A DNA stretch of 34,361 nt from Bacteroidia bacterium (GCA_009930445.1 RZYD01000004.1:1-34361); one strand, 5' to 3'; positions 15,939 through 23,575 are shown, numbered from the stretch's first letter. Notes: generated by a model from the letters alone, not told the origin. Numbers and translations are program-made.

Positions 15939-17321
15939 TTATTCAAGAGTAATTATATCTAAAACTCTTTTAGGCTTAACCAAACTATACATCCTCATCA
16001 TAACCATATCAGCATAGTCAGGAGATCGTCCAATATTCTCTTTAATTTTATCCTTACCGACTAAATAAATCTTTCCGTCTTTATCTACATCTCTCTGCTT
16101 AATCTGTCCCAATTCCTCAATATACTCATCTTTGGCTTTACTATCAAAAGCCTCCTCATCCACACCTAACTCACCAGCCTCCATAACCTCAGCTAATTTA
16201 AAATAGCACTGAGTTTTAAGGTTTCCATAATTCTCATAGAACTCACCTCTCTTTTTCCTTAACTCATCTTGCTTAGTGAGAACAGGTGACGAGCCATTTA
16301 TAAATCCAATACACCCCTTAATATTATCAACTACTCCACCACCAACTCCGTCCTCATCTAAAATGATATGACTGGTCCTGACTTTATACTTCTGAGCCAA
16401 CTTCTTGATATACTTGGCACTCTCTAAAGTGCTACTCCTTATCTCATAGGGAATAATAAACACCTTGACTAATTGTAAGCCCTCCCATAGACCGACAGGC
16501 ATATTATCTCTACCCTTACGAGATACATCACCAGTAAGCCACCTATCCCTCTTGTCATTAACCTTTTGCTTAAATTGGTCCTGAATAACATCAAGGTCAA
16601 ACAGACAAGCAGGGTCATCATCATACTCCCAATTACCATTTAACAATCTCTCCCGAGTATTTTTATCTTTAATCGCCTTTAACTGAGCAATATAATGTTT
16701 TGAGATGAACGGGTTGTCTTTAGCCAAAGCTCTAATAAAGGCTTTCCCTCTCTCCAATATCCCGTCTTTAAAAGGCTTATAAAAATAAGTATAGACCCAA
16801 CCCTTAGAGGGATTACAGGTCCCCAATAACTTAGGGATTAAACCATACTCATCTAATTTAAAACGAATACGAGATTTTATCACTTCCCAAGCCTTGAAAG
16901 TAATCTGATTAACCTCATCAATAAAAGCGCCAGTCAATTCCAAAGAACCTAACTCATCATAATTCGGGTCACTAGGCTGATGAGCCAAATCAGCTAACAA
17001 CACCTCACTCTTATTGATAAACTTAATTAGTCCGTCCTGAGCATTATAAGTAAAATGAACTCCCTGCTTTAACCCCCACTTATGACAGACCTCAAAAAAA
17101 GTCTTTAGGGTAGTTTCCTTTAACCTCTTTAATTTTTTACGACCTATCAGCCAACGAGTTCCTTTATAGGTGATAGCCATTTTAATAATCCAAGCACAAC
17201 CTAAAAAAGACTTAGCCCCACCTGCCCCACCACCAAACACAATCTCAGTGGTCACATCATCAGCAAGATAAGCCCAAGCCTCTTTTTGTTTTTCTGTTTG
17301 TTCCCATTTAATCTTTGCCAT
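15939..17321 (-). CDS. terL: Terminase large subunit
   Basis: 460 aa. The N-terminal ATPase has Walker A FGGGAGGAKS (residues 29-38), adenine/coupling segments around RWLIGRKKLKRLKETTL, and Walker B GAFIDEV (131-137) followed by TCNPSKGW, the usual motif III. The C-terminal RNase H-like nuclease shows acidic residues in WLTGDVSRKG (Asp265), HIILDEDGVGGG (Asp322/Asp324) and SPDYADM (Asp435/Asp438). It belongs to the PBSX-like group. It overlaps TerS by 14 nt. It pumps DNA through the portal and cuts concatemers. Confidence 0.95.
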   Translation of the reverse strand: MAKIKWEQTEKQKEAWAYLADDVTTEIVFGGGAGGAKSFLGCAWIIKMAITYKGTRWLIGRKKLKRLKETTLKTFFEVCHKWGLKQGVHFTYNAQDGLIKFINKSEVLLADLAHQPSDPNYDELGSLELTGAFIDEVNQITFKAWEVIKSRIRFKLDEYGLIPKLLGTCNPSKGWVYTYFYKPFKDGILERGKAFIRALAKDNPFISKHYIAQLKAIKDKNTRERLLNGNWEYDDDPACLFDLDVIQDQFKQKVNDKRDRWLTGDVSRKGRDNMPVGLWEGLQLVKVFIIPYEIRSSTLESAKYIKKLAQKYKVRTSHIILDEDGVGGGVVDNIKGCIGFINGSSPVLTKQDELRKKRGEFYENYGNLKTQCYFKLAEVMEAGELGVDEEAFDSKAKDEYIEELGQIKQRDVDKDGKIYLVGKDKIKENIGRSPDYADMVMMRMYSLVKPKRVLDIITLE

Positions 17322-17847
17322 TTTCGCTTTTCTTAGTAGTTATAATAAACTCAAAAGGCTCTAAATCCTCATCCTGACCTAACCCAACCTTTTGGCGATA
17401 CTTTTTCATTTTCCTGCCAGCATAAAAACGAACCATAGAACCGTCACCTTTTATAATCCCCTGTTTAATCTTATCATCAACTATTGTATCAAAACTATCA
17501 TCAATTTCATCAACGGCTTTTTTAAATTCCTCATCCTCCTTATACCAATTATAAAAAGTGACATTTGAAATCTTTACTTTAGCACAGGCATTAGTCACAA
17601 TCCCAAAACTATCTTTAAGAGCATCCAAAAACTTAGCCTTATTTTTAGCAGTCTTTTCCTTTTCCTTACTCCTATCTCTCCCTAATTTATCCTTAGGCTT
17701 AGGGGTTGTTAAATCTGTTAAATCTGTCTTTTTCTTTTTACTCCCTTTTTTAGCAACACTTTTCTTAGCCGAACTCTTTTTCGGTTTTTTTTTGCTTGAT
17801 ATTTCTATACTAGGCAGACTATTTTTTTGTTCTTTTTTTCTTGGCAT
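17308..17847 (-). CDS. terS: Terminase small subunit
   Basis: 179 aa. The first 65 residues are extremely Lys/Ser-rich (KKKPKKSSAKKSVAKKGSKK), probably disordered. Residues 70-130 hold the DNA-binding helix-turn-helix of small terminases: AKFLDALKDSFGIVTNACAK, then VTFYNWYKEDEEFKKAV, followed by the oligomerisation helices IDDSFDTIVDDKIKQGI and MVRFYAGRKMKKY. The C-terminus is acidic and may contact TerL. It directly precedes TerL with a 14-nt overlap. The basic N-terminal extension is longer than usual. Confidence 0.85.
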   Translation of the reverse strand: MPRKKEQKNSLPSIEISSKKKPKKSSAKKSVAKKGSKKKKTDLTDLTTPKPKDKLGRDRSKEKEKTAKNKAKFLDALKDSFGIVTNACAKVKISNVTFYNWYKEDEEFKKAVDEIDDSFDTIVDDKIKQGIIKGDGSMVRFYAGRKMKKYRQKVGLGQDEDLEPFEFIITTKKSENGKD

Positions 17848-18061
17848 ACTTCATTAAAGTTTTAATTACTCCATATAGAAAATTAGTGAGAACTACTACA
17901 ACGATTGCCTCTCCCATAGATAGCTCTATTCCTAGTAGGCTTAAGAACCATTTACCGATTGAGGCTTCTATCCATACAATCCCGATCGTGATAAATATAG
18001 CAGTAACCCAAATTTTCTTTACTCTCTTTTTCCAAAGTTTATTTATTGTTTCCTTGTCCAT
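17819..18061 (-). CDS. Small two-pass membrane protein (80 aa)
   Basis: Two hydrophobic segments, about residues 18-38 (WVTAIFITIGIVWIEASIG) and 49-65 (MGEAIVVVVLTNFLYGVI), lie between basic ends (NKLWKKRVKK and KYAKKKRTKK). It overlaps TerS by 29 nt. The topology would allow a holin, but it is far from the lysis genes, and a better holin candidate is at 32849-33052. Function unknown. Confidence 0.6.
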   Translation of the reverse strand: MDKETINKLWKKRVKKIWVTAIFITIGIVWIEASIGKWFLSLLGIELSMGEAIVVVVLTNFLYGVIKTLMKYAKKKRTKK

Positions 18062-18067
18062 ATATCT

Positions 18068-18559
18068 TTATTTAATTTTATTTTGATAGGCATATTTTCC
18101 ATACAATTCTCTAGCTTTTTTATTATACCAAATACCTGCTTCTCTCTCTGTTAAAAATTTTTTTTTATATCTTTTATCATTTTTTTTTATATCTGCTACC
18201 CATTTTTTACGACCTTGATATGTTCTTGAAAAAGACACTCCCTTATATTTTGATGTTGGCTTTCCACCTAAATAACCTCTTTTCTTTTTATTTTCAAAAT
18301 GATTTTTTTCGCTTATTGATATTAAAACCAGATTACATTTTCTATTATCAAGCTGATTTCCGTTCTTATATAATACTTTTTTATTATTCTGAGTCATTAT
18401 TACAAATTTCCACATAGGGATAACTATAGTCTTTCGGTCAACACCAAATTCTCTGAATACTGTGTTATTATTCGTTACCCAATTAAATCTATTAAGATAC
18501 TTATAATCATCATCATCTACAATAGCATATTTACCTCTTTTTAATTTAATCTTTTTCAT
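18068..18559 (-). CDS. Degenerate HNH-AP2 protein
   Basis: 163 aa. Residues 1-45 match the N-terminus of HNH-AP2 homing-type endonucleases (LKRGKYAIVDDDDYKYLNRFNW). The HNH core is recognisable as VLYKNGNQLDNRKCNL, where the family has DHINGNxLDNR, so the usual Asp-His pair is Leu-Tyr here and the catalytic His appears lost. An AP2-type DNA-binding domain follows: KYKGVSFSRTYQGRKKWVADI, then FLTEREAGIWYNKKARELYG. DNA binding is likely retained and cleavage doubtful. It sits just upstream of the packaging genes. The gene is especially AT-rich with long T-runs on the plus strand, hinting at transfer or decay. Confidence 0.75.
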   Translation of the reverse strand: MKKIKLKRGKYAIVDDDDYKYLNRFNWVTNNNTVFREFGVDRKTIVIPMWKFVIMTQNNKKVLYKNGNQLDNRKCNLVLISISEKNHFENKKKRGYLGGKPTSKYKGVSFSRTYQGRKKWVADIKKNDKRYKKKFLTEREAGIWYNKKARELYGKYAYQNKIK

Positions 18560-18560
18560 A

Positions 18561-18776
18561 CTAATTGCTAGTGATACATACTATCTTAGTTATTCCTGTC
18601 ATTCCTCCATATCCATTATACTGCCATACCTCTCCAACAAGCAAACCAGCCTCGTGGCATTTATTAGTTTCAGCAATTATCTCATCATTAGTCATAATCC
18701 TTGACTGAGCAGACGAACACCCAGCTAATATAATAGGCATTACCAAGATAAATAAAATTAAAATTACTTTTTTCAT
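18561..18776 (-). CDS. Small lipoprotein (71 aa)
   Basis: A type II signal peptide is clear: KK, then VILILFILVMPIILAGC with lipobox LAGC (Cys at residue 19), followed by SSAQSR. The mature part is about 50 aa with two further Cys residues. It would be anchored in the cell envelope. Such small phage lipoproteins can act in superinfection exclusion, or as spanin-like lysis partners; position near the accessory genes favours neither. It is one of the best signs that the host is a bacterium. Confidence 0.7.
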   Translation of the reverse strand: MKKVILILFILVMPIILAGCSSAQSRIMTNDEIIAETNKCHEAGLLVGEVWQYNGYGGMTGITKIVCITSN

Positions 18777-18780
18777 ATAG

Positions 18781-19518
18781 TTAACTTAATTTTAAAATGT
18801 TCTTAAGTATTTCATCCTCACCGAACTGGTCTTTAAGAATATTAGCATTAGGAATTTGGCAGTGTCCTCCAATCTTTCCTTTAGGAGGGTAAAGAGTAGG
18901 TCTAATAACCTCAGGCTTTCCTAACTCTCTATATCCTTTATTGTAGCTAGTATTGAAATCAGTAAGAACCACATCAAAGTTAGCGCCGATTTGCTCACAT
19001 AACTTATCTACATACTCAGTGAACGCAATACAGTGAGCATAATAGGTAGTAGATACTAATTTCCCTAACTCAGTATTCTTAGAACCTTTGACAACTTTAG
19101 CGTCTAATCCAAGATCGTCTTTAAAATGGAATAGAACTTTTAGACCTAAATTATCATCATCAGCCCCAATATATTTAACAAAGGTTTTAACTCCCTCATA
19201 TAAATTAGGATGAACCCCACGAATAGGAGAGTGAACTACATTCCCGAAAGCTAAAAATAATTGAAAAGTAACGCTTACTTTAACCGTGCTGTGAATAACC
19301 ACAAACTTTGGTTTATATTTATTTATGTTCTCAACTACAACCTCATTAAACTTTTCATTATAAGGGATACAGATATGTAGATATTCCATTCCCTCTCTAA
19401 AATTATTTATCCCTTTAGATAAATCATTCTCCAAGATAAAGAAGTCCTTAGGAGAGTTTATATAGACTTCTTTGATAGCAGTCCCGACTTCGCCAAGACC
19501 TAAAATTCCAATAATCAT
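18781..19518 (-). CDS. Short nucleotide-sugar dehydrogenase-like protein
   Basis: 245 aa. A Rossmann start GILGLGEVGTAI (residues 4-15) binds NAD. HSTV (76-79), NTELGKLVSTTYYAHCIAF (148-166) and KIGGHCQIPNANIL (215-228) parallel the UDP-glucose/UDP-ManNAc dehydrogenase family, whose signature is GGHCIPxDPxYL. The family is normally 400-430 aa; the C-terminal nucleotide-sugar-binding domain is missing, so classical activity is uncertain. It may oxidise a different substrate or supply a modified sugar for the phage's glycosyltransferases (inference). It lies 11 nt after a zinc-ribbon gene. Confidence 0.75.
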   Translation of the reverse strand: MIIGILGLGEVGTAIKEVYINSPKDFFILENDLSKGINNFREGMEYLHICIPYNEKFNEVVVENINKYKPKFVVIHSTVKVSVTFQLFLAFGNVVHSPIRGVHPNLYEGVKTFVKYIGADDDNLGLKVLFHFKDDLGLDAKVVKGSKNTELGKLVSTTYYAHCIAFTEYVDKLCEQIGANFDVVLTDFNTSYNKGYRELGKPEVIRPTLYPPKGKIGGHCQIPNANILKDQFGEDEILKNILKLS

Positions 19519-19529
19519 ATATTTTTAAT

Positions 19530-19742
19530 TTAATTAACAGATATAAATTTATTATGCTTTTTTAAGAAATCATCAACTGGCTTGTCAAAATTCTTTTGGT
19601 CCAAATCACCTAATATCTCTCTTGCTCTACTCAACCGACAATAAAACCCACACTCACATTTATAGTTTTCATTAAATCTCCTCTTTATCTCATTCCCACA
19701 CATAGGGCATTTATCATCCCGTAAGTTTTCCCAATTTTTCAT
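19530..19742 (-). CDS. Zinc-ribbon protein (70 aa)
   Basis: Two CxxC-type pairs, CPMCGNEIKRR (residues 13-23) and YKCECGFYC (28-36), form a zinc ribbon. The remainder is a helical region (SRAREILGDLDQKNFDKPVD). It overlaps the TET-associated-type glycosyltransferase start region by 4 nt, so the two are likely co-translated. Its role is unknown; DNA or protein binding is plausible. Confidence 0.65.
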   Translation of the reverse strand: MKNWENLRDDKCPMCGNEIKRRFNENYKCECGFYCRLSRAREILGDLDQKNFDKPVDDFLKKHNKFISVN

Positions 19743-20479
19743 ATTCCATTTATAGGTATTCTCACAATAGGGTTTATGCTTAGATTACCCCCCTGAATTT
19801 TCCTTTTAATCTCAACAACATTATGCCCCCACTTTTTTTGAAATAGGATAGCTTGTTCCTCCTCTTTTTTCATAGTCCGATAACTAGCACAACCTCCTTT
19901 TTTCTTTATATGAGCAGATACATAATGATATTTATTAAATCTCAAAACCTTTCTGAATTTCCTGAGGGCTTGAATAGAATAATCATAGTCCTCCTTAAGA
20001 CCTAATCTCTCATCAAACCTTATATCCTCGTCCTTGATTATTCCCATACAAGGTCCGAGAATAACTGAACTAAAACTAAAGGGCGAATACTCACGATAAA
20101 ATTTCTTATCGCTTTGTAAATTAACGCCCCAAAGTTTAGTCCCTAATTCTTTTGCCATTCTAAAATTATTCTCAAATAAATCATAGACCTCCTGCTCAGT
20201 CATCATAAACATTTCCAAATTCTCGTAATAACCAAATTGTCTAATATCATCATCCAACATCACCAACTCATTCCCCTTACTATTATCAAGAATAAAATTT
20301 CTAATTACTGCCATACCCTTACCTGCTAGATCGTCAGGAATAGCGACTATTTTATTGTCATTATATTTTTTATACTCCTCTACCTCAAACTGATGACAAT
20401 AAATAACTGCTCTACTAAATTTTTTAGCAGTCAGACAATCATTTGCTCTTTTATAACTTGGTATAGCAATCTCAAACAT
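19739..20479 (-). CDS. TET-associated-type (TAGT-like) glycosyltransferase
   Basis: 246 aa. The N-terminus FEIAIPSYKRANDCLTAKKF (residues 2-21), VEEYKKYN, VAIPDDLAGKGMAVIRNFI (45-63) and VMLDDDIRQFG (73-83, DxD site) match the TAGT/GREB1-like group, a GT-A family linked to glycosylation of oxidised bases in phage DNA. Later residues include LGPCMGIIK and RFDERLGLKEDYDYSIQAL, the acceptor-side region. No TET/JBP oxygenase or hydroxymethylpyrimidine synthase is present, so a DNA target cannot be claimed; a small molecule or protein is equally possible. Confidence 0.65.
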   Translation of the reverse strand: MFEIAIPSYKRANDCLTAKKFSRAVIYCHQFEVEEYKKYNDNKIVAIPDDLAGKGMAVIRNFILDNSKGNELVMLDDDIRQFGYYENLEMFMMTEQEVYDLFENNFRMAKELGTKLWGVNLQSDKKFYREYSPFSFSSVILGPCMGIIKDEDIRFDERLGLKEDYDYSIQALRKFRKVLRFNKYHYVSAHIKKKGGCASYRTMKKEEEQAILFQKKWGHNVVEIKRKIQGGNLSINPIVRIPINGI

Positions 20480-20480
20480 A

Positions 20481-20669
20481 TTAACCCTTAATTACTAAAT
20501 TACTGCCACATTTAGGGCAGGTGATAACCCTACCAGTAGCCATATAAATTAAATACAGACAACCAATAGGCAATAGGAATAAAAGCAATAAGAACAAAAC
20601 GAAGTAAGAACCCCTATTCCTAATCTTTGGTTTCCCGTAGTATTTACAAATTTGACATCTAATAGTCAT
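20481..20669 (-). CDS. Membrane-embedded zinc-ribbon protein (62 aa)
   Basis: A CQICKYYG motif at the N-terminus and CPKCGSNLV at the C-terminus form the two halves of a zinc ribbon. Between them is a hydrophobic stretch of about 30 residues (YFVLFLLLLFLLPIGCLYLI), probably a helical hairpin or single transmembrane segment. The ribbon halves would therefore meet on one face of a membrane. I do not recognise a family. Confidence 0.6.
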   Translation of the reverse strand: MTIRCQICKYYGKPKIRNRGSYFVLFLLLLFLLPIGCLYLIYMATGRVITCPKCGSNLVIKG

Positions 20670-20670
20670 A

Positions 20671-21105
20671 TTATTTTAGATTAACCACAAAAGCGTCAAC
20701 TGAGTGGCGTATTTTAATAATCTCAGGCACTACATCCTCAGGAATATCTAAGGTCATAGTGTCTTTGCTAAAGTCAACTTGCTCAACACTCACATTAAAG
20801 TAAGGTATCTCTAAACCTTTCATTTCCTCTAATTCTCCCTTAACCTGAGCAATATTGTCCTTTAGAGAACGAATAGAAGCCTTATAGTCGTCAAACATAT
20901 CAGGCTTAGCCTCAACATTTTTAATTTTTCCCTCTAACTCTTTGACCTGATCGTTGAAGTAATCTAGGTCAACAGAGATTTTGACTTTATAATTTGATAA
21001 AGCCTCAGTTAGACCGAAAGGGCTTTTAATCTTTAAAGTCCACTGCCTAGCATTTTCCTTGACTGATAAAGCAAGGATTTTAAATTTCATTTTTTGCTCT
21101 GCCAT
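20671..21105 (-). CDS. Hypothetical coiled-coil protein (144 aa)
   Basis: A beta-rich start (MKFKILALSVKENARQWTLKIKS) and end (FNVSVEQVDFSKDTMTLDIP) flank a central coiled coil of about 60 residues (FNDQVKELEGKIKNVEAK to IAQVKGELEEMKGL). I do not recognise the family. It sits between ParB-like and membrane-ribbon genes with short gaps, so it is probably part of the same operon. Confidence 0.55.
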   Translation of the reverse strand: MAEQKMKFKILALSVKENARQWTLKIKSPFGLTEALSNYKVKISVDLDYFNDQVKELEGKIKNVEAKPDMFDDYKASIRSLKDNIAQVKGELEEMKGLEIPYFNVSVEQVDFSKDTMTLDIPEDVVPEIIKIRHSVDAFVVNLK

Positions 21106-21116
21106 AAAATTAAAAC

Positions 21117-21722
21117 TTATTTAATTAAATCAAGGAGTTTCTGACCGTCTAATACACGACCAACCCCTTTTTGTTTATAGTCTTTATTACTACTCTTAGA
21201 TAAAACACTTTTCAATTTAAAATAATCCTCAATAGCCATCCAATCAACTGAATTGTTAAAAGCAAATACTATATAATTATTTTCCTCTAATAACTCAGCA
21301 CTAAACTCCTCCTCCTTAACCAAGCTGACATCATCAGCGAATACCTTACTCAACTCACTCTCCATAAAACCAACCTCTCTCAATAACTTCTCATCCAGTC
21401 CAGCCAATAACTTAGTATCAAACTCACCCTTATTTTTATTCAATCTTAAATTTAACTCTTTCTCATCCTTAATCTGTAAATTCACACCAACACAAGGCAC
21501 TTCTTTCATTCCTAACTCCTGAGCAATCATTAACCTTTGATGACCACCGATAACAATATTTTTCCTCTTAGGATTGATATTGATTACAATAGGCTCAACG
21601 AAATCAAATTTTTTAATTGACTTTTTTAATTCCATTTTTTCCTTTTTCCCAATCTTTCGGGGATTGTAGGTAGCAGGTTTTAATTCACTAACCTTTTTTT
21701 GTATTATTTTTAGATTGCTCAT
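21117..21722 (-). CDS. ParB-like (ParB/sulfiredoxin fold) protein
   Basis: 201 aa. Residues 12-72 are the ParB N-terminal domain: VSELKPATYNPRKIGKKE, VEPIVININ, and IVIGGHQRLMIAQELG (57-72), the box II signature, here GGHQR, which contacts nucleotide in the family. The middle carries ELNLRLNKNKGEFD. Residues 140-165 (ENNYIVFAFNNSVDWMAIEDYF) are the usual phage extension. Stand-alone phage ParB-like proteins are often found with modification genes and can be nucleases or CTP-dependent switches. There is no ParA nearby, so partition is unlikely. It overlaps the upstream gene by 35 nt. Confidence 0.8.
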   Translation of the reverse strand: MSNLKIIQKKVSELKPATYNPRKIGKKEKMELKKSIKKFDFVEPIVININPKRKNIVIGGHQRLMIAQELGMKEVPCVGVNLQIKDEKELNLRLNKNKGEFDTKLLAGLDEKLLREVGFMESELSKVFADDVSLVKEEEFSAELLEENNYIVFAFNNSVDWMAIEDYFKLKSVLSKSSNKDYKQKGVGRVLDGQKLLDLIK

Positions 21723-22152
21723 AATTTTGTTTATCCATATTTATAATATAAATACTCTTGATTTTTTCTCCCCTGAACTCTCCTTTATCAATAGCCTTTT
21801 TAATGGCATTAGTAGCTTTATCTAATACCTGTTTAGCCTCCTTATCAAAATTCAATTTCAAATTTTTAAACTTCTCTTTAGCCTCTTTCTTGATCGTAGG
21901 TAAAAATTGATATTTAGCCCCGTGTAGCATACGCAAATAAGCAACCCTATTATTCTCATCATCCTGAACCTCAACAGGCGAATAAATAACAGCCCTTTCT
22001 TTATTCCCATTCTTATACTCTACTGCGACAAGCACAGAACCAATCAAGAAATATTTAACCTCTTGCTTAATTCCTTTTTTTGACTTTTTATATTTACTAT
22101 CAAAATCTACTTTAAAAAATAGATTTCTTTTAATTGTGTTTTTAATATCCAT
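21688..22152 (-). CDS. Hypothetical protein (154 aa)
   Basis: I do not recognise this protein. It has a basic N-terminus (MDIKNTIKRNLFFKVDFDSK), a beta-rich middle (VKYFLIGSVLVAVEYKNGNK, AVIYSPVEVQ) and a helical region rich in Lys and Ala (DKATNAIKKAIDKGEF). The middle resembles small RNA/DNA-associated beta folds only in composition. Its 35-nt overlap with the ParB-like gene suggests they are coupled. Confidence 0.5.
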   Translation of the reverse strand: MDIKNTIKRNLFFKVDFDSKYKKSKKGIKQEVKYFLIGSVLVAVEYKNGNKERAVIYSPVEVQDDENNRVAYLRMLHGAKYQFLPTIKKEAKEKFKNLKLNFDKEAKQVLDKATNAIKKAIDKGEFRGEKIKSIYIINMDKQNYEQSKNNTKKG

Positions 22153-22155
22153 AGA

Positions 22156-22368
22156 CTAATTTTTTATTTTATACTTAACTCCGTTAATATTTAGAGTGCC
22201 TTTCATTCCATATAAAGCCCCGATTAACTTTAACCCGTCTTTATTGAAAATCTTTTTAGCACACCAACGCCAAACGAATTTAGGCATAAAATTAGGTTTC
22301 TTTCTTAGAAATATGATGAAAGAGTTTCTTGTCCCCTTTCTAATTTTTTTAGCTTCCTTTGTGTTCAT
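22156..22368 (-). CDS. Hypothetical basic protein (70 aa)
   Basis: A highly basic protein with many Lys/Arg and aromatic residues (KPNFMPKFVWRWCAKKIFNK). No domain recognised. It overlaps the end of the replication-initiator gene by 20 nt, indicating translational coupling. Confidence 0.5.
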   Translation of the reverse strand: MNTKEAKKIRKGTRNSFIIFLRKKPNFMPKFVWRWCAKKIFNKDGLKLIGALYGMKGTLNINGVKYKIKN

Positions 22369-23053
22369 AGGTAAATTTGTTAGATAATTTTTTTCTCATT
22401 TCAGCTAGATGTTTATTTATTCTAGCTTGTTCCTCAGGTGTTCTTTCTACTTTAGCCTCTCTTATCATTCTTTGAGTTTCAGTTTCAACTTGCTTTTTAT
22501 TTTCTTGCCTTATCTCACTATCACTAGGCAATTTCTTATATTCAGGCTTAGCCCACTTCTTATTATTCCTGAGCCAAGTAGACCACCTCTGACGCATAGC
22601 AAAAGTTTTCTGTTTTTGCCAGTGTTCTTTTTTGCCTCCGTCATTCTTAGCAGTCCAATAATCAATGAACGCTTTTCTCTCCTCATATAAATCAGCAGGG
22701 ATTGAACCGACAAGATCGTCAAACTTTTCTTTAAAAGACTTATTGCCACTACCCTTGACTGGCTCTGTAATAATTTGAGGATAAATCTTTCTTAGGTTTC
22801 CCCCAGCCCTATCAACCTCACTCTTTAAAAATCCTCTATCCTCTAAACTCTTAATCAATCTACTGACCTGAGTAATTGAGATTTTAAATAACTCAGCAAA
22901 ATACTGATTACTAGCCCAGCAATATCCCTCTTGATTACTTAATGCTGTTATCTCTGCGAACAATAGTTTAGCAGTAGAACCAACAACATCATCATATCTC
23001 ACAGTAGCAGGAATAATCGCCCAAAAGCTAGGTCTTTCTTTTTCATTCTCCAT
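22349..23053 (-). CDS. Winged-helix replication initiator / replisome organiser
   Basis: I choose the ATG at 23053 (MENEKERPSFWAIIP), giving 234 aa; an upstream GTG at 23068 would place the -10 box inside the gene. Residues 7-75 form a phage-replisome-type winged helix: FWAIIPATVRYDD, STAKLLFAEITALSNQEGYC, WASNQYFAELFKISITQVSRL and IKSLEDRGFL. It is followed by a linker and a charged C-terminal region with a WSTWLRNNKKWAKPEY segment. This layout is usual for phage initiators that load host helicase. The promoter at 23060-23088 places transcription start at or next to the ATG. No dedicated helicase loader is present. Confidence 0.75.
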   Translation of the reverse strand: MENEKERPSFWAIIPATVRYDDVVGSTAKLLFAEITALSNQEGYCWASNQYFAELFKISITQVSRLIKSLEDRGFLKSEVDRAGGNLRKIYPQIITEPVKGSGNKSFKEKFDDLVGSIPADLYEERKAFIDYWTAKNDGGKKEHWQKQKTFAMRQRWSTWLRNNKKWAKPEYKKLPSDSEIRQENKKQVETETQRMIREAKVERTPEEQARINKHLAEMRKKLSNKFTYEHKGS

Positions 23054-23059
23054 ATTATT

Positions 23060-23088
23060 ATTATACACTATTTTTTAAACCTTGCCAA
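23060..23088 (-). promoter_or_regulatory. Early promoter of the TGTATAAT class, leaderless for the replication initiator
   Basis: Minus strand: TTGGCA (23088-23083), 17-bp spacer, GTGTATAAT with TATAAT at 23065-23060. The ATG at 23053 is 6 nt downstream of the -10, so the transcript should begin at or within a base or two of the start codon. The GTGTATAAT block is shared with three other early promoters. Confidence 0.75.
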
Positions 23089-23091
23089 CAC

Positions 23092-23550
23092 CTAAAAACA
23101 AAATCTCTCAATAAATCCTATCTCCTTTAATAAATCCTCTTTAATAGACTTACGACTTTCATCCTCAGCAATCATCTCAGCCTCCCTCCACTTAGAAAAT
23201 GGCACAATAATCATCTCTCTGTCTTTGGCTCTCTGACCTTTTTTATAGAACCAAACAACTACATACCCATTACCACAACCAAAAAAGCAGTCAAAAGGTT
23301 TTTTGTTTGTGAACCTCATTTTAGGATTATCAGGAATAAAGGGCATATCATTTATTTTGTGATAGCACCCCTCATCCTCAACTTCTTTCAAAGCGATAAC
23401 CTGATGAGGACTTAAACTGTCAAACCTAATTGACTGCGACTTTTCTATTTTCAACTCAAAAGCTGAAAATTTACCATATTGACTTTTTATATATCCTTTA
23501 TTTTCCTCAGCCCATTTAGAAAATAAAATTTGAAAATCTTTCTCTTTCAT
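23092..23550 (-). CDS. RecU-like / PD-(D/E)XK Holliday-junction nuclease
   Basis: I choose the ATG at 23550 (MKEKDFQILFSKWAEEN), which gives 152 aa and a 25-nt gap to the preceding gene; an upstream in-frame start would overlap it. FSAFELKI (residues 28-35) provides the E-x-K core, followed by RFDSLSPHQVIALKEVED (42-59), the R...L...HQ...L pattern of phage RecU-like nucleases. Later residues include KKPFDCFFGCGNGYVVVWFYKKGQ, a beta-sheet core, and the conserved I-V-P strand. It lies in the recombination block. Resolving junctions or processing recombination intermediates before packaging is the expected role. Confidence 0.65.
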   Translation of the reverse strand: MKEKDFQILFSKWAEENKGYIKSQYGKFSAFELKIEKSQSIRFDSLSPHQVIALKEVEDEGCYHKINDMPFIPDNPKMRFTNKKPFDCFFGCGNGYVVVWFYKKGQRAKDREMIIVPFSKWREAEMIAEDESRKSIKEDLLKEIGFIERFCF

Positions 23551-23575
23551 ACGACAAGCAAAATATAAAAGATTA

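Noticed and set aside
17819..18061. The 80-aa two-pass membrane protein as the holin
   Set aside because: It lies far from the lysis cassette; the small protein at 32849-33052 is in the correct position.
22349..23068. GTG start at 23068 for the replication initiator
   Set aside because: It would put the promoter -10 box inside the coding sequence; the ATG at 23053 gives a typical N-terminus.
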